A stretch of DNA of 64,000 nucleotides from Cellulomonas wangsupingiae (GCF_024508275.1 NZ_CP101989.1:1364001-1428000); one strand, 5' to 3'; positions 18,115-27,651 are shown, numbered from the stretch's first letter. Notes: generated by a model not told the origin, from the sequence alone. Program-made: numbers and translations.

Positions 18115-19137
18115 ATGACGACGACGCCAGAGGGCAGGGTCCGCCCCGTCACGCTCCGGGAGGTCGCCCAGCTCGCCGGGGTCTCGGTGGCCACCGCCTC
18201 CAAGGCGCTCAACGGCAAGGCCGACGTCCATCCCGACACCCGGCGACGGGTCCAGGAGGCCGCCGACCGGCTCGCGTTCACGCCCAACTTCCTGGCCAGG
18301 GCCATCACCGCGGGGCAGACCGGCACGGTCGGCCTGCTCACGCACGACCTCGAGGGCCGGTTCAGCCTGCCCATCCTGATGGGCGCGGAGGACGCGTTCG
18401 GCGCGGGCCGCACCTCGGTCTTCCTGTGCGACGCGCGCGACGACGCGATCCGCGAGCAGCACCACCTGCGCGCGCTGCTCGGCCGCCGCATCGACGGGCT
18501 CATCGTCGTCGGCTCGACGACCGACCCGCGCACGTCGCTCGGTCACGACGTGCCCGTGCCGGTCGTCTACGCCTACGCGCCGTCCGACGACCCGCAGGAC
18601 GCGTCCGTCGTCCCCGACAACGTCACCGCGGGGCGGATCGCCACCGAGCACCTGCTCACCCTGGGTCGACGACGGGTCGCGCACGTCTCCGGCGACCCCA
18701 CGTACGCCGCGGCGCAGGACCGTGCCACCGGCGTCGCGCAGGCGCTCGCCGACGCCGGCCTGGAGCTGTCCGGGCCCGTGCGCTTCGGGTCCTGGACGGA
18801 GGCGTGGGGGCGCGCAGGCGTCGGTGCCGCGCTCGACGCCGACCCTGGCATCGACGCCGTCGTCTGCGGCAGCGACCAGATCGCCCGCGGCGTGCTCGAC
18901 GCGCTGCGCGAGCGCGGCATCGCGGTGCCCGGCGACGTCGCCGTCATCGGCTTCGACAACTGGGAGCCGATGATCGCCGGCTCCCGTCCTGCGCTGACCA
19001 GCGTCGACATGAACTTCGAGAAGATGGGCCGGCGCGCCGCGACCCGCCTGTTCGCCGGCATCGCCGGGAAGCCCGAGCACGGCGTCGAGATGATCGCGCC
19101 GCGGGTCGTCGTCCGAGGGTCGACCGCCAGCGGCTGA
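18115..19137 (+). CDS. LacI-family repressor of the arabinan utilisation locus
   Basis: This 340-residue protein has the LacI helix-turn-helix at about residues 12-60 (VTLREVAQLAGVSVATASKALNG across it, with hinge helix PNFLARAITAG) and a periplasmic-binding-protein-like effector domain. GGAGG precedes the ATG. It is divergent from the transporter operon, the usual arrangement for a local sugar repressor, so an arabinose-containing oligosaccharide is the likely inducer. The operator between the genes probably gives autoregulation too. Confidence 0.92.
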   Translation: MTTTPEGRVRPVTLREVAQLAGVSVATASKALNGKADVHPDTRRRVQEAADRLAFTPNFLARAITAGQTGTVGLLTHDLEGRFSLPILMGAEDAFGAGRTSVFLCDARDDAIREQHHLRALLGRRIDGLIVVGSTTDPRTSLGHDVPVPVVYAYAPSDDPQDASVVPDNVTAGRIATEHLLTLGRRRVAHVSGDPTYAAAQDRATGVAQALADAGLELSGPVRFGSWTEAWGRAGVGAALDADPGIDAVVCGSDQIARGVLDALRERGIAVPGDVAVIGFDNWEPMIAGSRPALTSVDMNFEKMGRRAATRLFAGIAGKPEHGVEMIAPRVVVRGSTASG

Positions 19138-19171
19138 CCGCGCCCGGTCGTCACCGCCGTACGCTGGTGGC

Positions 19172-20296
19172 GTGCGCTGCGGGTACTTCGAGGCGGGCGT
19201 GTGCCGCTCGTGCACGCTCCTCGCGCAGCCGTACCCCGAGCAGGTCGACGCCCAGACGCAGCACGTGCGCACGGTGCTCGGGGACCCCGCGGGGGTCACG
19301 TGGCTGCCGACCGTCGTCAGCGCCGAGGCAGGCTTCCGCAACAAGGCGAAGATGGTCGTCGCCGGTACCGTCGACGCCCCGACCCTCGGCATCCTCGACG
19401 CGCACGGCCACGGCGTCGACCTGCAGGGCTGCCCGCTGTACCCGGCCGCCGTGTCCTCGTCGTTCGCCCCGCTGGCCGCGTTCGTGACGCGCGCGCGGCT
19501 CGTGCCCTACGACGTGCCGACCCGCACCGGCGAGCTCAAGCACGTGCTCGTCACCGGGTCGCCCGACGGCGAGCTCATGGTGCGGTTCGTGCTGCGCAGC
19601 ACCGAGGCGCTCGCGCGCATCCGCAAGCACCTGCCGTGGCTGCAGGCCGAGCTGCCGCACGTCGTCGTCGCGTCGGTCAACGTCCAGCCGGCGCACGCCG
19701 CGGTGCTCGAGGGCGACCGCGAGATCCTGCTGACCGAGCGGGAGACCCTGCGCATGCGCGTCAACGGGCTCGACCTGCACCTGCGGCCCCGGTCGTTCTT
19801 CCAGACGAACACCGAGGTCGCGGCCACGCTCTACCGGCAGGCCGTCGCGTGGGCCGACGAGGCGCGCGTGGCCTCGGCCTGGGACCTCTACTGCGGCGTC
19901 GGCGGGTTCGCGCTGCACCTCGCACGGCCCGGGCGCGACGTCGTGGGCGTGGAGAGCAGCGCGGAGGCCGTGGCGAGCGCCGAGCAGACCGCCCGCGAGG
20001 CCGGGCTGCCCGGCACCCGGTTCCTCGCGGGCGACGCGACGGCGTTCGCGCTGGGAGCGGCCGGGGTGCCGGACCTCGTCGTCGTGAATCCGCCGCGGCG
20101 CGGGCTGGGGGAGCCGCTGAGCCGCTGGCTCGAGGCCAGCGGCGTGCCGCGCGTCCTGTACTCCTCGTGCCACGCCGGCTCGCTGGCCCGGGACCTCGCC
20201 CATATGCCGTCCCTGCGCCTGGTGCGCGCGCAGGTCCTCGACATGTTCCCCCACACGCGCCACCACGAGGTCCTCACGCTCCTCGAACGCACCTGA
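19172..20296 (+). CDS. rlmC: 23S rRNA (uracil-C5) methyltransferase, RlmC type
   Basis: The 374-residue protein has no TRAM domain and begins with the iron-sulfur cysteines C3, C11 and C14, joined by C87 in LQGCPLY, as in RlmC. The SAM site DLYCGVGGFALHLA, NPPRRG, and the catalytic Cys in YSSCHAGSLARDL are all present. It methylates a uracil in 23S rRNA (U747 in E. coli). The GTG at 19172 lies six bases after TACGCT, indicating a leaderless mRNA. Actinobacterial members may also act at U1939-like positions; that cannot be told here. Confidence 0.9.
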   Translation: MRCGYFEAGVCRSCTLLAQPYPEQVDAQTQHVRTVLGDPAGVTWLPTVVSAEAGFRNKAKMVVAGTVDAPTLGILDAHGHGVDLQGCPLYPAAVSSSFAPLAAFVTRARLVPYDVPTRTGELKHVLVTGSPDGELMVRFVLRSTEALARIRKHLPWLQAELPHVVVASVNVQPAHAAVLEGDREILLTERETLRMRVNGLDLHLRPRSFFQTNTEVAATLYRQAVAWADEARVASAWDLYCGVGGFALHLARPGRDVVGVESSAEAVASAEQTAREAGLPGTRFLAGDATAFALGAAGVPDLVVVNPPRRGLGEPLSRWLEASGVPRVLYSSCHAGSLARDLAHMPSLRLVRAQVLDMFPHTRHHEVLTLLERT

Positions 20297-20318
20297 GCCG
20301 GCACCCGGTGGGGGTGGG

Positions 20319-21353
20319 TCAGGAGAGGGCGGCCGCGAGGAGGCGGAGGGTCTCCTCGCGGGCGGGGGAGCGGTCGGCGGGGGTGCCGCGGGTCGCGCCG
20401 GCGACCGGCTGGACCATGATCTCGTCGGTGCCCAGCCACCCGGCCAGGTCGCGGACCTGCTCGGCCGCCGCGGCGGGGTCGCCGATGATCCACGACGCGG
20501 TCATCGAGGCCAGCGCGTCGTCGGCCGTCGCCGGCAGGGGAGCCGCCTGCGCGTCCTCCACGAGCTCCTGCGGGTCGAGCGTCATGCCCGCGCGCAGCCG
20601 CCACATCGAGCGCACCTGCGGCAGTGCGAGCCTGCGGGCCTCGTCCGACGTGGGAGCGACGACGACGTTCGCGACGGCGATGGTCCGCGGCTCGGCGAGC
20701 GCCTCGGACGGCACGAACGTCTCGCGGTACAGCGCGACGGCCTCGCCCGTGCCACGCCCGGCGAAGTGGTGGGCGAACACGTACGGCAGGCCGAGCCGGC
20801 CCGCCAGCTGCGCCGAGTACGACGACGAGCCGAGCAGCCACAGCTGCGGGGCCGAGACCGCACGCGGCGTCGCGCGCAGCGGGTAGGACGTCGAGCCGAC
20901 GCGCACCGCGACACCCTCGGGCCGGACGAGGGCCGCCAGCGCGGCGACGTCGTCGTCGAACGTGTCGACCCCGTCACCCGTCGAACCGCGGCGCAGGAGG
21001 TGGCTCGTCACCGGGTCGGACCCGGGCGCGCGCCCGATGCCGACGTCGACACGGCCGGGGAACGCGGCCTCCAGGAGAGCGACCTGCTCGGCGACGACGA
21101 GCGGCGAGTGGTTGGGCAGCATCACGCCGCCCGACCCCACACGCACCCGCGACGTCGCGGCGGCGATCAGCGACATGAGCAGCGGCGCGTTGGTCGCGGC
21201 GACCGCGGGCATGTTGTGGTGCTCGGCCACCCAGTAGCGGCGGGCGCCGACCTCGTCGGCGACGCGGGCGAGCGCGAGCGTCGCGGCCAGCGCGTCGGCG
21301 GTGGTCTGGTCGGAACGGACGGGCACGAGGTCGAGCACGGAGATCGCAGTCAC
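20319..21353 (-). CDS. LLM-class flavin-dependent oxidoreductase
   Basis: A bacterial luciferase-like monooxygenase of 344 residues. The N-terminus SVLDLVPVRSDQTTADAL and the central YWVAEHHNMPAVA (EHH) are hallmarks of the MsnO8/LuxA-like F420- or FMN-dependent group. The substrate is unknown. The GTG at 21353 is chosen for the family's short N-terminus. It lies 84 bases downstream of the patatin gene in the same direction and might be read through from that operon. Its end faces the RlmC gene 22 bases away. Confidence 0.85.
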   Translation of the reverse strand: MTAISVLDLVPVRSDQTTADALAATLALARVADEVGARRYWVAEHHNMPAVAATNAPLLMSLIAAATSRVRVGSGGVMLPNHSPLVVAEQVALLEAAFPGRVDVGIGRAPGSDPVTSHLLRRGSTGDGVDTFDDDVAALAALVRPEGVAVRVGSTSYPLRATPRAVSAPQLWLLGSSSYSAQLAGRLGLPYVFAHHFAGRGTGEAVALYRETFVPSEALAEPRTIAVANVVVAPTSDEARRLALPQVRSMWRLRAGMTLDPQELVEDAQAAPLPATADDALASMTASWIIGDPAAAAEQVRDLAGWLGTDEIMVQPVAGATRGTPADRSPAREETLRLLAAALS

Positions 21354-21437
21354 CCCGAGCCCAACCGCGGCACCCCACCCCCCATTCCGTGCGCCCGGCC
21401 GGTGCCCCGTCCAGCACACCGGCGCAGCGCGCCCGGA

Positions 21438-22781
21438 TCAGCCGGTCCGGGTCAGCGCGTCCGCACGGCCGACGAACCGCCGCACCACGTCAGCACGCCG
21501 CAGCACGCCCCGCACGCCGACGGGCTCCACGGACGCCAGCACGCGTCGCAGTCCGTCGCCTCCCAGTCGCAGCGTGGTGTCGAGCACGACCGCACCGCCG
21601 TCCCGCGCGCGGACCGTCAGGTGCACGCGGTCCAGGTCGCGCCACCGGTCCGGGCCCACGTCGTCGACGGTGTCGCGCTGCGCGGTGAGATCGAGCAGCC
21701 GGCCGGCGGCGTGCAGCGTCGCGGCGTACGTCAGGGTGCCGTCGGCACGGACCACGCGGCCGTCGGCGAGGAACGTGCGCCCAGCGCCGTGCGTGAGCGC
21801 ACCGGCGACCAGGGCGTCGTCGACCGGGCCGTCGAGCGGCAGCACGACCGTGAGGTCGAGGGTCACGTCCTGTCCGTCGGCGCTGCCGCGCAACCGCTCC
21901 GTCAGCCGCGCGGAGGGCACCGGGTCGGGCGTCGCGGTGGACGCGACCGTCCGCGCCACGCCGTCGGGCGTGCGCACGTCGAGGTACCGGCGTGCGTCGC
22001 GGTACCCGAGCTGCACGAGCGAGTCGGCGCTGACGCGCCCCAGGTACAGCTCGGGGTCCAGCGGCAGCGGCAGCTGCGGGTGCACGACGTGCAGCACGAA
22101 GTCGCGGCCCGTCGCCGCGGCCAGCTGCAGGTCCGCGGCCAGGGCGCCCGCCGCGCTCATCTCGATCATGTGGACGTACTGCTCGAGCGGCCCGTCGCGC
22201 CACGCGGGGCTGTTGCCGATGCACCACACGAGCCACACCTCGTCGGCGCCGCGCCGCAGCGCCTCGGTGACGTTGGCGTCGCGGACCCACACGGCATCCG
22301 TCCACACGCGGGCGTCGCGGTGCAGGGGCGTCACCCACCCGGGCAACGACATGCCCGCGGCGAGCAGCGGGGCGTCGACGTCGTGGGCATCGAGCGCGAC
22401 GCACTCCTTGGTGACGAAGTCGACGACGTTGAACGTCCCGGCGACCGGCGAGCTGCGCACGGCCTCGACGTCGACGCCGAGCGCCGGCAGCACGCGCCGC
22501 ACGATGCCGTCGGCGTCGCCGACGGCGGGCAGGTTCCAGGGGCCGCGCAGGTAGTCGCCCACGGGCAAGGGCGAGCCGAAGTCCCGGACGTCCACGTCCC
22601 GCCACCGGCGGCACAGCTCCGCGGCGCCGACGCCCGACAGGTGCGCGGCCGCGGTGAGGATCCCGCCGGACGTGCCGTCCACGTGGTCGAACGTCAGGCC
22701 GTCCTCCTCCAGCGCGAGCAGCACGCCCGCCTGCCACGCGACCCGCATGCCGCCCCCGGCCAGGACGAGCGAGCGCCTCAC
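21438..22781 (-). CDS. Patatin-like phospholipase with C-terminal accessory domain
   Basis: The 447-residue protein opens with the patatin oxyanion motif LAGGGMRVAWQAGVL and has the nucleophile elbow GTSGG with S38. A candidate partner Asp is in TDAVWVRDAN near 161-169. Residues from about 293 form a separate beta-rich domain starting LTERLRG and containing DDVGPDRWRD (373-382). The same DDxGxDxWxD pattern occurs in the C-terminal domain of the GMC oxidoreductase that starts this operon. It should hydrolyse a lipid acyl ester. The GTG start overlaps the previous stop as GTGA. It is the last of the seven coupled genes. Confidence 0.85.
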   Translation of the reverse strand: MRRSLVLAGGGMRVAWQAGVLLALEEDGLTFDHVDGTSGGILTAAAHLSGVGAAELCRRWRDVDVRDFGSPLPVGDYLRGPWNLPAVGDADGIVRRVLPALGVDVEAVRSSPVAGTFNVVDFVTKECVALDAHDVDAPLLAAGMSLPGWVTPLHRDARVWTDAVWVRDANVTEALRRGADEVWLVWCIGNSPAWRDGPLEQYVHMIEMSAAGALAADLQLAAATGRDFVLHVVHPQLPLPLDPELYLGRVSADSLVQLGYRDARRYLDVRTPDGVARTVASTATPDPVPSARLTERLRGSADGQDVTLDLTVVLPLDGPVDDALVAGALTHGAGRTFLADGRVVRADGTLTYAATLHAAGRLLDLTAQRDTVDDVGPDRWRDLDRVHLTVRARDGGAVVLDTTLRLGGDGLRRVLASVEPVGVRGVLRRADVVRRFVGRADALTRTG

Positions 22782-23215
22782 GACGCACCCGGCCGGCGCC
22801 GGCGCGGCAGCCGCCGCAGGTGGACCACCAGGAGCGCGGCCGTCAGCAGGTCGAACGCGGCGACCCCGAGGGCGGGGGTGTCGAACACGCCGCGGGCGAC
22901 CCCGGCACCGACCGCGAGCGCGGCCCCGGCCTTCTGCACGGCGCTCCACAGCACCACGTCCGGGTCGTGGCGCGGGCGCGACAGCGTCGTGGCGAGCAGC
23001 CCACCGACGACGACCATGAACATGCCGACCGTGGCGAACAGCTGGGACGTCGTCGCGTCCGTGAACGCGCCGAGCCGCTCGAGCACGAACGCGGGGGCGA
23101 CGACCTGCACGGCGCCCGTCGCCACGGTGACCCAGGCGATGACGCGCAGCACGACGACCAGGCGGTCGACCGGGGAGACGCGCGAGCCGGTGCCGCGCGC
23201 GGTGGCGGTGCTCAT
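22778..23215 (-). CDS. Four-helix membrane protein, function unknown
   Basis: The 145-residue protein has four hydrophobic helices (about 20-45, 60-80, 90-110, 112-132) and basic ends, MSTATARGTGSR at the start and [13 protein letters not shown] at the end. It loosely resembles DoxX-like small membrane proteins, but no motif settles a family. It lies between the DUF1772-like protein and the patatin, overlapping each by four bases, so it is made in step with them and may help hold the system at the membrane. Confidence 0.75.
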   Translation of the reverse strand: MSTATARGTGSRVSPVDRLVVVLRVIAWVTVATGAVQVVAPAFVLERLGAFTDATTSQLFATVGMFMVVVGGLLATTLSRPRHDPDVVLWSAVQKAGAALAVGAGVARGVFDTPALGVAAFDLLTAALLVVHLRRLPRRRRPGAS

Positions 23216-23688
23216 GTCAGCGCCCCCAGCAGGTCGCCGCGCGCGACGACGTACCAGACGATGGCGACCCACGTCAGGGTCGAGCCGTAGAACCGCACGT
23301 CGTTGAGGACCATCCAGCGGCGCAGCAGCCCGACGAGCTCGGTGTCGTCGGTGAACTGCCCGCCGCGCACGCGCCGGTTGATCGGGATGATGATGAGCTG
23401 CCCGACGAACGTCAGGACGAACACGCCGACCAGGCACGCGACGCCGAACCACACCCAGCGCGTGCCCCGCTCGGTGACGATCATGACGATCGCGGCGACG
23501 AACATCAGCGGCACGACGACGGTGAAGAACGTGGTGGCCCGCCGGGTCGGGATGCCGAAGTGCACGGCGACGTTCTCGCGGGTCAGCCCGTGCCACGTGG
23601 GGAACAGGAACCACTTGAGCACCCACATCGTGCCGACGTACATGGTGGCGCCGAACAGGAACCACAGGGCGGCCAGGAACGTGATCAC
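23212..23688 (-). CDS. DUF1772 (anthrone-oxygenase-like) membrane protein
   Basis: This 158-residue protein has four helices. The segment IIIPINRRVRGG followed later by LLRRWMVLNDVRFYGSTL matches the P-x-N and W-xx-N-xx-R spacing of the DUF1772 family, whose fungal relatives (HypC) oxidise anthrones. The match is by eye, so the family call is tentative. The GTG start overlaps the previous stop as GTGA, and its own stop overlaps the next ATG. If it is an oxygenase it would add to the redox theme of the operon. Confidence 0.65.
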   Translation of the reverse strand: MITFLAALWFLFGATMYVGTMWVLKWFLFPTWHGLTRENVAVHFGIPTRRATTFFTVVVPLMFVAAIVMIVTERGTRWVWFGVACLVGVFVLTFVGQLIIIPINRRVRGGQFTDDTELVGLLRRWMVLNDVRFYGSTLTWVAIVWYVVARGDLLGALT

Positions 23689-24689
23689 GGCGTGCCCGCC
23701 CCCTCGTGCTGCGTGCTGCCGACCGGCGCGTCGGACTCCACGCCCGGACGTGAGCGGTCCGGCGGCGGCGGCCACTGCTCGCCGCGCCCCAGGCCGACGA
23801 CCGCCTCCAGCGGCTCGCCGAACCGGCCGGCGGCCGTCGCCGCGTCCGCGGCCGCGAGGGTCGGTGCGGTGAGGAACCACGACTCGTCGTGGTCGTCGAG
23901 GACGCCGTGCGCGCTCGGCAGGTACGCCGTGAACAGCGGCCGCCGTCCGATCCCGAGGGCGCGCAGCGGTGCCACGCCCGGTGCGTCGCCGAGCACGAGC
24001 CGGGCCCGCGCACCCGGACCGACCGCGACGTCGCCGACCGCGTCGACGTAGACCGTCGAGCGCCACAGCATGCCGCGCCACGCGCAGTAGTTGGCCGCGG
24101 CCATCCGCAGCGGCAGCGCGGTCGGCGAGGGCCGCTCGATCTCGACGTACGCACCGAGCCGCCCGTCCAGGTCGTCGTACTGCGCCGAGACCGTCCGGTC
24201 GTTCTCGACGAAGTCGAGGCGGGCCTGGTGCTTGGGCATGCCCCAGATGCCCTTGCCGCCCTTGACGGACACCTCGGTGCTCACGGGCAGGTCGACGACG
24301 TACTGCCCCGTCCGCAGCGTGCGCTGCAGCGCCATCGGCAGCAGGGGCGGCGCGGGTCGCGGGCCGTGCGTGCACGCGATCGCGAGCGAGTACTCGATGT
24401 ACCGGCCGATGTCGGTGGCGCGGTAGTCGACGACGGTGACGACGAGCACGCCCTTGCCGAGGCCGAGGCTCACGGGGTGCAGCTCCTCGCCGGGCAGCGC
24501 GTCGCGCGCGGCGGCCAGCGAGATCGGGAACGCCGCCATCAGCACCGCGGAGTCCTCCGAGCTGACGGGCAGGGCGTAGGGGATGGTGTCGACCCGGGCC
24601 GCGCGGCCCGCGAGGCGGCGCTGACGTCGGGGGACGGGGGAGGGCAGCGCACCGAGCACGGTGCGGGCGACGGTGAGGACGGCGTTCAT
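23685..24689 (-). CDS. Acetoacetate decarboxylase-like protein
   Basis: A 334-residue member of the acetoacetate decarboxylase superfamily. The conserved segment VKGGKGIWGMPKHQARLDF carries K153 in the MPK motif, aligned with the Schiff-base lysine of the clostridial enzyme. An N-terminal basic, partly hydrophobic stretch could dock to the membrane. Relatives decarboxylate beta-keto acids or act as hydratases/aldolases, so the reaction is open. ATG at 24689 overlaps the hydrolase stop by ATGA. In this operon it would fit removal of a carboxyl group from an oxidised intermediate. Confidence 0.8.
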   Translation of the reverse strand: MNAVLTVARTVLGALPSPVPRRQRRLAGRAARVDTIPYALPVSSEDSAVLMAAFPISLAAARDALPGEELHPVSLGLGKGVLVVTVVDYRATDIGRYIEYSLAIACTHGPRPAPPLLPMALQRTLRTGQYVVDLPVSTEVSVKGGKGIWGMPKHQARLDFVENDRTVSAQYDDLDGRLGAYVEIERPSPTALPLRMAAANYCAWRGMLWRSTVYVDAVGDVAVGPGARARLVLGDAPGVAPLRALGIGRRPLFTAYLPSAHGVLDDHDESWFLTAPTLAAADAATAAGRFGEPLEAVVGLGRGEQWPPPPDRSRPGVESDAPVGSTQHEGAGTP

Positions 24690-25786
24690 CGGTGCAGCTC
24701 CTCCAGGACGACGGGATGGGTGTCGCGCCACGCGTGGCGGCCGAACACCACGTCGAGGTGCCCGTACCCGGGCAGGACGTGCAGCGTGTGACCCGCGTCC
24801 GGCTGGTGGCGCGTGAAGAAGGCGTGCGAACGCACCTGCGACTCGGGCAGGAAGCACCGGTTGTCGGCGCCGGCGAGGAACGAGAACCGGGCGGTCGTGC
24901 GCGGCACCCCGACCCCGAGGTCGGCGGGCAGCTCGGGGTGCTCGCGCACCCCGACGAGGTGGCCCGCGTCGATCGACGCACGCATCTGGGCGAAGAACGT
25001 CATGGGGACCTCGGCGAACTCGCCGGTGATCCAGTCGTGGGTCGCGCGGTCGAGGTTGCGGTGCGACCACAGGGCGGGGTGCCCGCTGCCGTAGGTGAAG
25101 CTGACCATCCGGCAGACGAGGTTGTCGCACTCGGGGTGCGTCAGGTCGACCACCCGGCGCACGACCTTCGACAGGTTGCCCGCCGAGCGGTACGCCCACG
25201 CGGGGGACAGGTGCGGCGTCAGGTGCTCGAGCAGCGGCGCGAGGCGCCGGATCTTGAACGCCGAGAACCGGGGCACGACGGGGTGCAGGCTCACGGCGTT
25301 GGTGACGACCGTGTCGACCCGCGGCAGCAGGCCGGCGACGGCGGCCATGGTGAACGACGTCGACCCCTGGCAGTGCACGAACGCCTTGAGGCCGGCCGCG
25401 CCCGTCGCGGCCAGCACGTGCTCGACGGCCGCCGGGTGGTCGTGCACCGCGGCGTCGCACAGCGTCCACGGCACCGGGTCGAGGTCGATCGACGCGCGCC
25501 AGTTCAGCAGCCACACGTCCCAGCCGTCCTCGAGCAGCAGGTCGACCAGCGTGCGGGGCGTCGGCGGGCGGAACAGCTCGGCCCGCACCCCGGCGCCGTG
25601 CACGAGCAGGACGGGGCCGCGCCACGGCTCGGCGGGGCCCCGCACGTGCACGAGGGTGAGCCGGGTGCCGTCGCCGGCGGTGAGCGGCACGACCTGCGTG
25701 CGGTGGTCGGCGCGGGACACGCGGGGGCCCGGCGGCAGGTCGGGTGCGGGCGGTGGCGCCGGGTGGCGGCTGGGTGCGGTGGTCAC
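24686..25786 (-). CDS. Alpha/beta hydrolase with a cysteine nucleophile
   Basis: The 366-residue protein has the alpha/beta hydrolase layout: oxyanion-loop LLVHGAGVRAELF near 60-72, nucleophile elbow FVHCQGSTS with C139 where Ser is usual, acid D308 in GADNR, and H343 in GYGHLD. Cys in this place is seen in dienelactone hydrolases and in PHA synthases (PhaC), to which the long cap also gives a slight likeness. It may thus be a thioesterase, acyltransferase or polymerase-like enzyme rather than an esterase. The Pro-rich N-terminus looks disordered. GTG start overlaps the phosphoesterase stop as GTGA. Confidence 0.82.
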   Translation of the reverse strand: MTTAPSRHPAPPPAPDLPPGPRVSRADHRTQVVPLTAGDGTRLTLVHVRGPAEPWRGPVLLVHGAGVRAELFRPPTPRTLVDLLLEDGWDVWLLNWRASIDLDPVPWTLCDAAVHDHPAAVEHVLAATGAAGLKAFVHCQGSTSFTMAAVAGLLPRVDTVVTNAVSLHPVVPRFSAFKIRRLAPLLEHLTPHLSPAWAYRSAGNLSKVVRRVVDLTHPECDNLVCRMVSFTYGSGHPALWSHRNLDRATHDWITGEFAEVPMTFFAQMRASIDAGHLVGVREHPELPADLGVGVPRTTARFSFLAGADNRCFLPESQVRSHAFFTRHQPDAGHTLHVLPGYGHLDVVFGRHAWRDTHPVVLEELHR

Positions 25787-27651
25787 GGTGCGAACCCCTT
25801 CCGGGCGATGACGACGGGTTCCTCCAGCAGGCGCACGCGCGGCAGACCGTGCGCGGGGACGGGGCGGGCGCCGAGCGGGGTCCGCGCGAGCTCCCAGTCG
25901 CGGCACACCGTGTCGACGACCAGCGGGTGCAGCACGAGCGCCCCGTCGTCGCGCACGTGGAGCCGCAGGAAGCCCTTGTGGTCGTCGACGGCCTGGCCGG
26001 ACATCTGCCACGACGCGACCTTCCCGGTGCTCTGGGAGACCAGGAGCAGGGCGAACGCCTCCGTGCCGTGCAGGGCCCCGCTCACCCACGCGACGACGAC
26101 GGCGCCACCGACGACCCCGGCGGGTGAGAGGGCGTCAGGCCATGGCACGGTGGTGAGCAGCACCAGGCCCGCCAGGCCGGCGGCCAGCTGCAGCACGACG
26201 CCGAGCGTGGCGGGCACCGACCGTGCGACGAGGCCCCGGGGTGCCAGGCGGGCGGCGACGACGTGCAGCACGAGCGGGCCCGCGCCCCACGCGAGGACGA
26301 CCGCCGCGAACCGCAGCGCGTCGGCGGGCGACGTCGCGCGGACCGTCTGCGGACCTGAGCCCGGCGTCACCAGGTCGAGCAGCCCGGCCAGCAGCGCGAC
26401 GAGCACGAGCTGCACCCACCCCGCCGCCACGAGCAGACCCGGGTTGCGCCACCCGGCCCACCACCTGCCGAACGGGTCGGCCACGCGTCGGCACAGCCGA
26501 CGGGACGTGGCCTGGTCCGGGTACGTGGCGCCGCACCGGTCGTACGGCACGCGGGGCGTGCCGTCGTGACGGCGCGCGCCGGGAGCCGGCAGGTCGACGC
26601 TGTCCGCGAGCCGGTGGGTGTCGGACAGGTACGCGCCGCCGAGCCCGCAGGTCACGGCCTGCACCGAGCGGGGGTCGCGCCCGGCCTCCCCGGGGGCGGG
26701 CCCGGTGGTGGGCGGGCGCTGGGCGTAGCGGCTGTAGTGGTGCGCGTCGCCCGACAGCCACAGCCGGACCGCCGCGCCGGTGGGCACGGGCTCGTCGTGG
26801 CCGGGCACGTGGCGCTCGTGCACCAGCTCGCGCTCGACGAAGTGCAGCTGGTCGAACGCGGCGGGGTGGTCGCCGACGTGCGCCCACGCGGGCTCGGCCG
26901 CGCACACCACCACCGCGTCGCCGGGTCGCAGGTGCGCGGTCAGGTGCGTGCGCAGGTGCTCGAGCTGGGGCTCGTCGACGTACTCGCCGAGCTGGCTGTC
27001 GAGCAGCAGCAGCCACCAGCCGTGACCGAGGTCCAGGACGCCGTACGAGCGGCGCTGCACGGTGCGCCAGGCACCGATGCGGGCCCCCCGCGCGAACACC
27101 CGGAGGAACGACGTCAGCCCGTCGTACCAGTCGTGGTTGCCGGGCACGGCGAGCAGCGTCGGCTCGGTCGTCGCGTCCCGCGGCGTGCCGGGTGCGGGCG
27201 CCGGCAGGGCCGCGGCGTACGGGCCGAGCGTGCGGTCCTCGTACGCCCGCGCGGACGCGGCCGGGTAGACCTCGTCCCCGCCGAGCACGAGGACGTGCCC
27301 CCGGGGCAGCGTGCGCCGGGCGCCCGGCGACCCGTCGGGGGCGGGCGGGCCGTCGACCGCGAGCGTGGGCGCGGCCAGCAGCGCCGCGACCGTCGCGGTC
27401 GCGTCGAACCCGTCGCCGAGGTCGGCCGTGTAGTCGAGCCACAGGTCACCGGCCGGTCGGTGCACGGGCTCGAGGGTGGACGCGGGCAGCGCGGCCTGCA
27501 CCTCGCGCTTGTCCCCGTAGTCGGCGAACACCCCCGCGAGCACGGCCTTGAGCGCCGTGCGCGCGAGCTCCGGGGGGTCGAGCCAGCGCACCGGCGGGCG
27601 CGGCACGAAGCCCAGGTCGTCGGCGTGCGCGGCCAGCTCGCGGACCCTCAT
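25783..27651 (-). CDS. Calcineurin-like metallophosphoesterase with membrane bundle
   Basis: This 622-residue protein carries metallophosphoesterase motifs in order: DLGDGFD near 77-83, GGDEVYP near 124-130, GNHDWYDG at 171-178, and SGDAHHYSRY at 300-309. These bind two metal ions. Four or more hydrophobic segments then follow, between about 390 and 540, before a final soluble part. The enzyme domain should be at the cytoplasmic face, since no signal peptide precedes it. Length is well above that of simple phosphoesterases. It overlaps the GMC stop (ATGA) and the next GTG (GTGA). A phospholipid or prenyl phosphate is a plausible substrate. Confidence 0.82.
   Translation of the reverse strand: MRVRELAAHADDLGFVPRPPVRWLDPPELARTALKAVLAGVFADYGDKREVQAALPASTLEPVHRPAGDLWLDYTADLGDGFDATATVAALLAAPTLAVDGPPAPDGSPGARRTLPRGHVLVLGGDEVYPAASARAYEDRTLGPYAAALPAPAPGTPRDATTEPTLLAVPGNHDWYDGLTSFLRVFARGARIGAWRTVQRRSYGVLDLGHGWWLLLLDSQLGEYVDEPQLEHLRTHLTAHLRPGDAVVVCAAEPAWAHVGDHPAAFDQLHFVERELVHERHVPGHDEPVPTGAAVRLWLSGDAHHYSRYAQRPPTTGPAPGEAGRDPRSVQAVTCGLGGAYLSDTHRLADSVDLPAPGARRHDGTPRVPYDRCGATYPDQATSRRLCRRVADPFGRWWAGWRNPGLLVAAGWVQLVLVALLAGLLDLVTPGSGPQTVRATSPADALRFAAVVLAWGAGPLVLHVVAARLAPRGLVARSVPATLGVVLQLAAGLAGLVLLTTVPWPDALSPAGVVGGAVVVAWVSGALHGTEAFALLLVSQSTGKVASWQMSGQAVDDHKGFLRLHVRDDGALVLHPLVVDTVCRDWELARTPLGARPVPAHGLPRVRLLEEPVVIARKGFAP

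Noticed and set aside
20297..20318. Terminator between rlmC and the LLM gene
   Set aside because: The 22-base gap has no stable hairpin that I could pair by eye.
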